Positions 54,421-64,000 of a stretch of 64,000 bases of DNA are shown one piece after another. Positions within the stretch are counted from its first letter, which is position 1. The number at the start of each line of letters is the position of its first letter. Under the pieces are notes generated by a model. That model had not been told where the DNA came from and ran no database searches. It worked only from the letters and a program-made list of their open reading frames with translations. The translations under genes were made by a program, and so were the position numbers. The stretch comes from Zea mays (Eukaryota; Streptophyta; Magnoliopsida; Poales; Poaceae): contig NC_050097.1 of assembly GCF_902167145.1 (NCBI RefSeq), positions 113,927,982 through 113,991,981 on the forward strand, written 5' to 3'.

Positions 54421-55428
54421 AGAATATGTATGCCAAATAAATAAATATACACCAGTACAGGGGTAGTCATTCACCATTACATTCACATTCATTCATCACA
54501 CTTATCATACTCATAAATACGTCTTAAAGCATAAATACTTATTAATTCATTATGACTATTACTACGAGTCATTATTGATGAAATTATGAGTAGGTGGCTA
54601 TAATACTAGTTTTCTCTAGTATAATATGTATTAACATTCTTTATGAAAATAAAGGCTAATTATTTTTCTTTATTACTAATAATAGACTAATAGATTTTAT
54701 TCCTTTTATTTCTAAACAGAACTTATGTGTATAGCTAAACATGGTTTATTCATGATTCTTCTAACATTAATATTCTAAGAATCAATATAAATCACTAACT
54801 AGGTATATGCTCGTGCGTTGCTACGGAATCAATATGATAAAAATGCATTAATATGTAAAAACACTAATTGTTATTCTATATTTTTGTTAATATAGAATGC
54901 ATGTATATGTTTTGACTATAGAAATTCAGCGTAGTGGTCCTAAGCAATACCTGTATTCTCACTCGAGCTCGCAGTTGGCTTAGTATGACACACACGTTCT
55001 CACGAAACTGTCATCTGCTCTATATGTTCCTATAGTCAAAACATCAAGGATAGGGAAACTGTCATCTGCTCATTATTATGAGTTCTTCTAAGCATTGTGT
55101 AAAACATGGACAATTATATGATATCATCTTGATAATAGCAAGGCTACCAGACTTCTACAACCAGCTGAGCTATAACTCCTATCAGTTTCTGCTAACCGAA
55201 CGAAACAACTATCACACCACATAGGCACATGCGCACTAGTCAGCACGTCCAACATCAAGGTTCATTGGTTCACAACCCACTTCACTCATTAGAGATTTTG
55301 GAATACCCAATACATAGTACACGTCCAGATATCCTAGAGTACACATGAGGGTGCTAACAAAAATAATCTGAAACATATATGGTTCAGCATAACAGCGACA
55401 AGATAGTCACACAGAGCCTTGAGATACC
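54421..55428. repeat. AT-rich DNA with scattered repeat motifs
   Basis: Mostly unassigned. The segment TATATGCTCGTGCGTTGCTACGG at 54804-54825 resembles a terminal sequence found in many plant repeats. GAAACTGTCATCTGCTC occurs twice (55007-55023 and 55064-55080), and GTTTTGACTATAG (from 54916) is mirrored by CTATAGTCAAAAC (55031-55043). The stretch would include the 3'UTR of the SR pseudogene. Confidence 0.35.
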
Positions 55429-56696
55429 TCACTCGCTAACAGAGAGAGACCCTTGCCTACGAGGAGACCTGCTAACAATGGGGCTTGCACTCCTTGATCT
55501 GTTGACAGCTAGGGAACGCGATAAAGATCTCTCCCGAGGTCAAGGAGCCGGGGACCTGTCAAGATGGTATGTGAGCCAATCAATTGGATTGGGACACTGC
55601 GAGCGCATGGAGTTTTCATCAGCATATAAGAGGATGGCAGGAACTCATACCTTGAATAGTGCTTTCGCTTAAGTGCTGGCGAGTAGCTTCGGCTTTGGGA
55701 CCGTGATCTACCCCTAGGAGAATCGTTCAACCCAGGTGACCTTAAGCGCAACCTCCCATCATAAGAACGGCCTCTGCCACTACATAAGTAAAAAATTGCA
55801 CTAGTAAATTAGCTTTTGCCTCTTAAAATGCTATGGCAGAATGATAGTGTACACGGTTATAGAATGGGTATCACAAAGGGAAAACAACTTTTACCTTTTT
55901 TTTCCTGGCCCTCATGTCAGAAGGCTTCTTCCTGTTTTCCTCTGCAAAAACAACATCAATTTCCCTTCCAAGCAGCATCTTCCCATCCATATGGTACTTT
56001 GCATTAGAAGCATCCTCAGGATCAAAGTATTGGATGAACCCAAATCCTTTAGGTTCCCTAAAACATAAAGCAGATTAATATTTCACTAAAAGTAATAATG
56101 CTTCAGAACCATTAAGGAGAAGACCCCTACAGAGACAATCAAATCAAGATGTTGTGAACTCATCCTTCCAAGAATGGTGATACAAACAAGTCAATTTTAG
56201 TCGATACACAAATCAATCTCAAAGGTAAAGCAGACACTAAGCTGCTAACCTTGCAGTCATCAATGTTTAGAGATACACTTGAAACTCTTCATAACTTGCA
56301 TATCTCTTTAAACCTCTATTTCTTCCTTTTCTTCAATAGTACTCTTAAGACTTGCGTCTTCAAAAAAGTTACTTTCACTATTAATCTCAAGGGGTGCGTA
56401 AAGCAACCCAGTGTAAACCATACAATACAGAGAATAATAATTAAAAATCTGTAAAGAACATGCTTATAATATGTTAAAAACAAACAACAACAATCATAAT
56501 CTTGTTCTGGAGCAAATATACTTTAGTGTACTATAAAGTTCAGGGAGAGATCACCAAGTTGCACATAGGTGTCCATGGGCAAACACCCACTCACAATAAT
56601 TAAGTCAAGGTACATTACCGAGTGTAGTAATCCTTTGGCAGATATATGTCTTTAACGGGGCCAAATTTTCCAAATGGTCTATGAAGGTCATCAGGC
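55429..56696 (-). pseudogene. SC35-like (SCL) serine/arginine-rich splicing factor, decayed 3' half
   Basis: Four exons can be placed on the - strand with GT..AG borders: 56619-56696, 55895-56057, 55651-55779 and 55429-55555. The first two encode the second half of an RRM, with RNP1 KGFGFIQY and the DGKMLLGREIDVVFAEENRKKP tail that is characteristic of plant SCL proteins. The last two encode an RS domain (GRSRSQSRSYSP; SRSASPIVSRSPRR) ending SVSE-stop. Two lesions break it. Exon 55895-56057 ends in eight A, leaving the next exon one base out of frame, and exon 55429-55555 has an in-frame TGA at 55540-55542 where a CGA Arg codon is expected. The N-terminal exons are absent, and element E lies 220 bp upstream. 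The intact splice sites argue against a processed copy. Confidence 0.75.
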
Positions 56697-56916
56697 CTAC
56701 AGTTGTGATAACAACCAAGTTACAGTAGTGAAGTATCAAAGAATAATCCATTCTCATTGCTATATGCAATAGGAAGCACCTCATAAACATGGAAAACAAA
56801 AAGGGATTTGCAACAAAAGAACCTAGTAAAATCAAGGAAGGGAGGGGTATGCTTCGTTAAGGCATAACTTACGAAGCAGAATGCATTACAAATCCCTCTG
56901 AATAGCTAGACATAAC

Positions 56917-58123
56917 TGAAAGGGAAATAGGGTTTAAACTTTTCCCAATAAATAATTTTTGGTGGTTGAATACCCAACACAAATAATTGGACTAACTAGT
57001 TTGCTCTAGATTATATTCCACAGGTGCATAAAGGTTCAACACAAACCAATAAAAGAACAAAGTTAGGGTTCAAAAGAAAGGAGCAAAAGAAACCGAAGAG
57101 AACCCTGGTCTGGCGCACCGGACTGTCCGGTGCGCCACCGGACAGTGTCCAGTGCGCCACCGGAGGTCGATCGACTTCAAACTCTTCACCTTCGGGTTTC
57201 TGAGGCCGCGCTCCGCTATAATTCACCGGACTGTCCGATGCACCAGCGGAGCAACGGCTCCAGCGCAATGGTCGACTGCAACAGACACCTGCAAAAGTGC
57301 TACAGTGGACAGTTCGCGCAGAAGTCAGAGCAGCCGCCAGAGGCGCACCGAACAGTGAACAGTACCTGTCTGGTGCGGCACCGGACAGTCCGGTGCCACA
57401 TGAAGACAAAGCTCCAACGGTCGAAACTGTCAGAACCCTAATGGTTGGGTGACGTGGCTGGCGCACCGGACACTGTCCGGTGGCACACCGGAGTGTCCGG
57501 TGCGCCCATCGACAGCAGCCTGCCCCAACGGTTGAATTGGTGGTTGGGGGCTATAAATACCCCCAACCACCTCCACTCCAACCATCTAAGCATTCACTAC
57601 TTCTCACTCAATACAAGAGAAATACACTACTCTCCAAGACATAAATCAAAGCCTCTGATCCAATCAAAGTCCACAATTCAACTCTAATATTTTAGGACTT
57701 GTGAGAAGACCATCTTGTGTTTCTTTGTTGCTCTTGTTGCTTGGTTGGCTTTCTTCTTCTCTCATTCTTACTCTCAAAGCCTTGTAAGCGAAGCAAGAGA
57801 CACCAATTGTGTGGTGGTCCTTGCGGGGTCTAAGTGACCCGGGAAATCAAGGAAGAAAGCTCACTCGGTCTAAGTGATCGTTTGAGAGAGGGAAAGGGTT
57901 GAAAGAGACTCGGTCTTTATGACCACCTCAATGGGGACTAGGTTCTTTGGAACCAAACCTCGGTAAAACAAATCATCGTGTCATCCGCTTTATTTTCTTG
58001 GTTGATTTGTTTTCCCCTCTCTCCCAGACTTAACTTTTATTCTAACACTAACCCCGGCTTGAAGTGTGCTTAAAGTTTGTAAATTTCAGTTTCCTCCTAT
58101 CCAACCGCTCTAGGTGACTTTCA
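56917..58123 (+). repeat. Element E 5' LTR
   Basis: 1207 bp, TGAAAGGG...CTTTCA. TATAAATA at 57552-57559 lies exactly between GGTTGGGGG and CCCCCAACC arms. Palindromes of the CACCGGACTGTCCGGTG type are at 57110-57510. Followed by the primer-binding site TGGTATCAGAGCC. Confidence 0.93.
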
Positions 58124-58125
58124 AT

Positions 58126-58138
58126 TGGTATCAGAGCC
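58126..58138 (+). other. Element E primer-binding site
   Basis: TGGTATCAGAGCC two bases after the LTR, matching the initiator-methionine tRNA complement. Confidence 0.9.
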
Positions 58139-58171
58139 TGGTACTTCATTAGAGTCTAACCACTCGAAGTG

Positions 58172-60773
58172 ATGTCGGAAGATCACGCCAAGAGGGAGAT
58201 CGTGAAAGGCGACAAATCCACAAGCTCGGGAAGAACCCACTCAAGGGAGTCCGACCACAAGTATAAGGAGGAATCTGCTTCCTCCATCAAGTCACAACGA
58301 AGAGGTGACAAAAAGAAGAAGATGAAGAAAGTGGTCTGCTACGAGACCGACTCTTCGTCACCCTCCACCTCCGGCTCCGAATCGACGTCCGTCACTTCTA
58401 AGCGCCATGAGCGCAAGAAGTATAGTAAGATACCCCTCCGCTATCCTCGCATTTCCAAACACACTCCATTACTTTTCGTTCCCCTAGGCAAACCACCATT
58501 TTTTGATGGTGAGGTTTATTGTATGTGGAGTGATAAAATGAGGCATCATCTAACCTCACTCCACAAAAGCATATGGGATATTGTTGAGTATGGAGCGCAG
58601 GTACCAAAGGTAGGGGACAAGGACTACGATTCGGACGAGGCCGACCAAATTCGGCACTTTAACTCCCAAGCCACAACTATACTCCTTGCCTCCTTGTGTC
58701 GAGAAGAGTATAATAAGTTGCAAGGGTTAAAGATGGCCAAAGAAATTTGGGACGTCCTCAAAACGGCACACGAAGGAGACAAGGTGACCAAGATCACCAA
58801 ATGGGAGACGATCGAGGGGGAGCTCGGTCGGTTCGTCCTCAACCAAGGAGAGGAGCCACAAGGTGAATCAAGTGCGCAACCTCGGGAGCACAAAATGGGA
58901 TGACCATGAAATGGCCAAGGTTATTCTAAGATCACTCATTTTTCGTAATCCTACGCAAGTTCAATTAATACATGGTGATCCTAGATATAAGCTAATGTCT
59001 CCCGAGGAAGTGATAGGAAAGTTTGTGAGCTTTGAGTTGATGATCAAACACTCCAAAAAATCATCGAGCAAGGCGGCACCTCCACACCCGAGGTGCAACC
59101 CGTCACATTCAAAGCGACGGAGGAAAAGAAAGAAGAGTGTACATCAAGTACGCTTCCCATCGACGCCTCCAAGCTCGACAATGAGGAGATGGCGCTCATC
59201 ACTAAGAGCTTCCGTCAAATCCTCAAGCAAAGGAGGGGGAAGGATTACAAACCCCACTCCAAGAGGGTATGCTACAAGTGTGGTAAGCCCGGTCATTTTA
59301 TTGCAAAATGTCCTATGTCTAGTGATAGTGACAGGGGTGACAACAAGAGGGGAAAGAAGAAGGAAAAGAAGAGATACTACAAGAAGAAGGGCGGCGAAGC
59401 CCACGTGTGTCGGGAATGGGACTCCAATGAGAGCTCCACCGACTCCTCCGACGACGAGGATGCTGCCAACATCGCCGTCAACAAGGGACTTCTCTTCCCC
59501 ATCGTCGGCCACAAATGCCTCATGGCAAAGGACGGCAAAAGGAAGAAGGTAAAATCTAGAGCCTCCACTAAATATACAACATCTAGTGATGAGGGTAGCT
59601 CTAGTGAAGATGAGGATAATTTGCTTACCCTTTTTGCCAACCTTAACATGCAACAAAAGGAAAAATTAAATGAATTAATAGGAGCTATTCATGAGAAGGA
59701 TGAACTCTTGGATAGCCAAGAGGAATTCCTTATTAAAGAAAATAAAAAGCATGTTAAGGTGAAGAATGCTTATGCTCAGGAAGTAGAGAAAAATGAAAAT
59801 TTGACTAAGCAGCTTAGCATATGCCATGACACTATTTCCAACCTTAGAACTGAGAACGCTAATTTATTTGCTAAGGTTGAGAAGTTAAATGCTTGTGATG
59901 ATTCAATAGTCAATCTTAAAAATGAAAATGCTAGTTTGATTGCTAAGATTGATAAATTGAATGAATCAATTTCTAGCCTTAGGGATGAAAATGCTAGATT
60001 AATTTCTAAGGCTAAAGATTTAAATGTTTGCAATAATGTTGTTTCCAATCTTAGAAATGAGAATGCTATTTTACATGCTAAGATTGATGAATTAAATGTT
60101 TGCAAACCTTCTACATATAGTGTTGATCATGTTACTATTTGTACTAGATGTAGAGACATTAATGTTGATGCTATTCATGATCACCTAGCTTTAATTAAAA
60201 ACAAAATGATCACATAGCTCAACTAACTGCCAAAATCAATGAGCATGAGATAGAAAATGAAAATTTTAAATTTGCTAGAAGCATGCTCTATAATGAGAGA
60301 CGCCCTAGCATTAAGGTTGGCATTGGTTTCCAACAGGGAAGCAATGTCAAAATTAATGCCCCTAAAAGATTGTCTAACTTTGTAAAGGGAAAGACTCCCG
60401 TGACTTAGGATAACGAGGGTTATATTTTATATCCTGCTGGTTATCCTGAGCACAAGATTAGGAGAATTAATGCTAGGAAGTCTCATTCTGTTTCCCATCA
60501 TGCTTTTATGTACAAGAATGAGGCATCTAGCTCTAGGCATTCTACCCATGTTAAAATGCCTAAAAAGAAAACTCCTACTGCATCAAATGATCATAATGTT
60601 TCATTCAAAACTTTTGATGCATCTTATGTTTTAACTAACAAATCAGGCAAAGTAGTTGCCAAATATGTTGGGGGCAAACACAAGGGCTCCAAGACTTGTG
60701 TTTGGGTACCCAAGGTGCTTGTTTCTAACATAAAAGGACCCAAGGCTGTTTGGGTACCTAAGAACAAGGCCTA
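58172..60773 (+). pseudogene. gag: Element E gag, several frameshifts
   Basis: The frame begins with the same Lys/Ser-rich leader and gag domain as element C (FFDGEVYCMWSDKMRHHL). Relative to C there is a 26-bp deletion after 58862, a one-base loss in an A-run near 59055, and another A-run loss near 60200. A stop TAG lies at 60406-60408. The zinc knuckle CYKCGKPGHFIAKC (near 59270-59312), the Ser/Asp tracts, the coiled-coil repeats (59640-60110) and the terminal VWVPK motifs are all readable. The final TAA at 60771-60773 separates gag from pol. Dead copy. Confidence 0.85.
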
Positions 60774-60781
60774 AAATTGTT

Positions 60782-62694
60782 TTGTAGGTTTATGCATCTG
60801 GGGGCTCAAGTTGGATTATTGATAGCGGATGCACAAACCACATGACAGGGGAGAAAAGGATGTTCTCCTCCTACGAGAAAAACGATGATCCCCAAAGAGC
60901 TATCACATTCGGGGATAGAAATCAAGGTTTGGTCAAAGGACTTGGTAAAATTGCTATATCACCTGACCATTCCATTTCCAATGTTTTTCTTGTAGATTTT
61001 TTAGATTACAATTTGTTTTTTGTTTCTCAATTATGTAAAATGGGCTACAACTGTCTTTTTTACAGATATAGTTGTTACTGTCTTTGGAAGAAGTGATGAT
61101 TCAGTAGCATTTAAGGGAGTATTAGAGGGTCAGCTATACTTAGTTGATTTTAATAGAGCTGAACTCGATACTTGCTTAATTACTAAGACTAATATGGGTT
61201 GGCTCTGGCATCGCCGACTAGCCCATGTTAGGATGAAGAATCTTCACAAGCTTCTAAAGGGAGAGCACATTTTGGGATTAACCAATGTTCATTTTGAGAA
61301 AGATAGGGTTTGCAGCGCATGCCAAGCAGGAAAGCAAGTTGGTACCCACCATCCACATAAGAACATCATGACAACAGACAGGCCACTGGAACTACTCCAC
61401 ATGGATCTATTCGGCCCGATAGCTTACATAAGCATCGGCAGGAGTAAGTACTGTCTAGTAATTGTGGATGACTATTCTCGCTTCACTTGGGTATTCTTTT
61501 TACAGAAAAAATCACAAACCCAAGAGACCTTAAAGGGATTCTTGAGACAGGCTCAAAATGAGTTCGGATTGAGAATCAAGAAGATAAGAAGCGATAATGG
61601 GACGGAGTTCAAGAACTCATAAATTGAAGGCTTTCTTGAGGATGAGGGCATTAAGCATGAGTTCTCTTCTCCCTACACACCTCAACAAAATGGTGTAGTA
61701 GAGAGGAAGAATAGAACTCTACTGGACATGGCGAGGACCATGCTTGATGAGTACAAGACTCCGGACCAGTTTTGGGCCGAGGCGATTAACATCGCCTGCT
61801 ACTCCATCAACCGGCTCTACCTTCACCGAATCCTCAAGAAAACATCGTATGAACTCCTCACTGGTAAAAATCCCAATGTTTCATATTTTAGAGTCTTTGT
61901 TAGAAAATGTTTTATTCTTATTAAAAGAGGTAGAAAGTCTAAATTTGCTCCTAAGGCTGTAGAAGGCTTTTTACTAGGTTATGACTCAAACACAAGGGCA
62001 TATAGAGTCTTCAACAAATCCACTGGATTAGTTGAGGTTTCTTGTGACATTGTGTTTGATGAGACTAATGGCTCTCAAGTGGAGCAAGTTGATCTTGATG
62101 AGCTAGATGATGAAGAGGCTCCATGTGTCACGCTAAGGAACATGTCCATTGGGGATGTGTGTCCTAAGGAATCCGAAGAGTCTACACAAGCACAAGATCA
62201 ACCGTCATCTTCCATGCAAGCATCTCCACCAACTCAAGATGAGGATCAGGCTCAAGACAATGAAGATGAAGATCAAGAGGAAGAGCCACCTCAAGAGGAG
62301 GACAATGATCAAGGGGGAGATGAGGTTGATCAAGACAAGGAAGATGGTCAAGAGATACAGGGTCAAAGACCACCACACCCAAGAGTCTACCAAGCGATTC
62401 AAAGAGATCACCCCGTGAACTCCATCCTCGATGATATTCATAAGGGGGTAACCATTCGATCTCGAGTCGCTCATTTTTGTGAACATTACTCTTTTGTGTC
62501 CTCTATTGAGCCATACAGGGTAGAGGATGCACTAAGAGATTTAGATTGGATGTTGGCAATGCAAGAGGAGCTCAACAACTTCACGAGGAATGAGGTATGG
62601 CATTTAGTTCCACGTCCTAACCAAAATTTTGTAGGAACCAAGTGGGTGTTCCGCAACAAGCAAGATGAGCATGGTGTGGTGACAAGGAACAAAG
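60782..62694 (+). pseudogene. pol: Element E pol: protease, integrase, start of RT, cut by element F
   Basis: TTTTGTAG at 60780-60787 precedes the protease frame (WIIDSGCTNHMTG). One extra T near 61060 shifts the frame. Pre-integrase (LWHRRLAHVR, CSACQAGK) and integrase core (DLFGP, SDNGTEF, YTPQQNGVVER) follow, with an in-frame TAA at 61620-61622 just after DNGTEFKNS. A long acidic Gln-rich linker leads into the RT start ([22 protein letters not shown]). The frame is cut at 62694 by the LTR of F. Compared with C the order and motifs are the same. Confidence 0.85.
62690..62694. other. Probable target-site duplication of element F (left copy, CAAAG)
   Basis: CAAAG precedes the TGAAAG terminus at 62695. 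The second copy would be outside the window, so this is predicted from position only. Confidence 0.5.
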
Positions 62695-63879
62695 TGAAAG
62701 TCGCCTAGAGGGGGGTGAATAGGGCGAAACTGAAATTTACAAACTTTAAGCACAACTACAAGCCGTGGTTAGCGTTAGAAATATAAACGAGTCCAAAAGA
62801 GAGAGCGAAAACAAATCACAAGCAAATAAGGCGGATGACACGGTGATTTGTTTTACCGAGGTTTGGTTCTTGCAAACCTACTCCCCGTTGAGGTGGTCAC
62901 AAAGACCGGGTCTCTTTCAACCCTTTCCCTCTCTCAAACGGTCACTTAGACCGAGTGAGCTTCTCTTCTCAATCAAACGGGACACTAAGTCCCCACAAGG
63001 ACCACCACACAATTGGTGTCTCTTGCCTTGGTTACAATTGAGTAGAACCCAAGAAAGAATGAAGAAAAAAGCAATCCAAGCGCAAGAGCTCAAATAAACA
63101 CAAGTATCTCTCTCTCACTAGTCACTATCTTGATTGGAGTTGTCTTTGGACTTGGGAGAGGATTTGATCTCTTGTTTGTGTCTTGTATTGAATGCTATAG
63201 CTCTTGTATGAGGTGTGAAGGCTTAAAACTTGGATGCAATGAATGGTGGGTGGTTGGGGGTATTTATAGCCCCAACCACAAAAGGAGCCGTTGGTGAAGG
63301 CTGCTGTCGCATGGCGCACCGGACAGTCCGGTGCGCCACCGGACACTGTCCGGTGCACCAACCACGTCACCCGGCTGTTAGGGTTTGACCGTTGGAGCTT
63401 CTGACAACTGGGCCACCAGACTGTCCGGTGGTGCACCGGACAGGTCCTGTAGACTGTCCGGTGCGCCTTCTGGCTCTGCTCTGACTTCTGCGCGCACTGT
63501 AGCGCATTAACTACTCTCTGCAGACCACCGTTGCCGCGAAGTAGCCGTTGCTCCACTGGCGCACCGGACAGTCCGATGAATTATAGCGGAGCAGCTCCCA
63601 GAATTCCCGAAGGTGGCAAGTTTGGAGTCGGGTTCCCTGGTGCACCGGACACTGTCCGGTGGCACACCGGATAGTCCGGTGCGCCAGACCAGGGCACACT
63701 TCGATTGCCTTTTGCTCTCTTTATTTGAACCCTTTCTTGGTCTTTTTATTGGTTTGTTGTGAACCTTTGGCACCTGTAGAACTTATAATCTAGAGCAAAC
63801 TAGTTAGTTCAATTATTTGTGTTGGGCATTTCAACCACCAAAATCAATTTGGAAAAGGTGTAAGCCTATTTCCCTTTCA
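62695..63879 (-). repeat. Element F 3' LTR
   Basis: 1185 bp. TATAAATA (- strand) at 63261-63268 sits in the same GGTTGGGG/CCCCAACC inverted repeat as in C and E. CACCGGAC..GTCCGGTG palindromes lie at 63315-63690. Confidence 0.92.
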
Positions 63880-63897
63880 ATCTCCCCCTTTTTGGTT
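63880..63897 (-). other. Element F polypurine tract
   Basis: On the - strand AACCAAAAAGGGGGAGAT directly precedes the LTR, as in elements C, G and H. Confidence 0.85.
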
Positions 63898-64000
63898 ATT
63901 GATGCCAACACAAACCAAAGCAAAAATAAAAGTGCAGAATTGAACTAGTTTGCATAATGTAAGTGCAAAGGTAGCTTGGAATGAAACCAATAATTATTTC

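Larger units (their letters stand above)
56917..62694 (+). mobile_element. Element E: decayed Opie/Ji-like Sirevirus beside the SR exons
   Basis: 5' LTR 56917-58123, primer-binding site 58126-58138, gag 58172-60773, pol from about 60782 to 62694. Pol is interrupted there by element F, and the rest lies beyond the window. The five bases before the LTR are ATAAC; the matching TSD copy is not in the window. Organisation and protein motifs match element C on the opposite strand. It probably sits in an intron of the SR gene, opposite in orientation. Confidence 0.9.
62695..64000 (-). mobile_element. Element F: Sirevirus, 3' end only, inserted in E
   Basis: The 3' LTR is at 62695-63879, followed by a purine tract (- strand CCAAAAAGGGGGAGAT) and about 120 bp of interior. 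The interior matches element C 19442-19560 closely (ATTGAACTAGTTTGCATAAT, GCAAGTGCAAAGGT blocks). The element reads right to left and extends past the window. Its own integrity cannot be judged. Confidence 0.88.

Noticed and set aside
58126..58138. Possible tRNA gene fragment at TGGTATCAGAGCC
   Set aside because: It is the primer-binding site complementary to a tRNA 3' end; there is no tRNA cloverleaf. The same applies at 28506 and 42038.

Overview
The window looks like nuclear DNA of a large-genome grass, most likely maize (Zea mays) or a close relative. It is nested LTR retrotransposons almost end to end, with only two cellular genes: one intact DUF1644 zinc-finger gene and one decayed SC35-like splicing-factor gene. 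The species call rests on the mix of families (Opie/Ji-like Ty1-copia Sireviruses with CACCGGAC/GTCCGGTG palindromes, and Tat-type Ty3 elements with an antisense ORF) and was not tested by any search. I saw no rRNA gene, tRNA gene, CRISPR array or bacterial-type operon.

Layout. 1-16575: an old Ty1-copia element (H, + strand) with a gag zinc-knuckle remnant, a long AT-rich spacer built of diverged duplications, and a 2.1-kb 3' LTR. A very young Ty3 element (A, 3401-10911, - orientation, TSD TGTAA) sits inside it. 17215-about 46640: a decayed copia element (D, +) holds a Sirevirus (C, 18285-43213, -, TSD ATGTG), which holds a Tat-type Ty3 element (B, 23180-39093, -, TSD ACAGT), which holds a gag-only Sirevirus (G, 27091-33501, +, TSD AGCTT). 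This is a four-level nest, and both junctions of C, B and G can be read. 46650-55428: low-copy-looking DNA with three MITE-like elements and the DUF1644 gene on the - strand. 55429-56696: four - strand exons of an SR-protein gene with a frameshift and a nonsense codon. 56917 to the end: a decayed Sirevirus (E, +) lying next to those exons, interrupted at 62695 by another Sirevirus (F, -) that runs off the window.

The most interesting pattern is the pair A and B. They share LTR ends, the leader just after the primer-binding site, a three-exon antisense gene (PF04195-like) with its own TATA box, and a hairpin-rich repeat where sense and antisense genes converge. A carries an intact gag and no pol; B carries pol and no gag. 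They look like complementary halves of one retrotransposon system. LTR comparison by eye gives the order A (1 difference in 698 bp), G (about 1%), B (about 3.5%), C (about 4% in the part compared), which fits the nesting.
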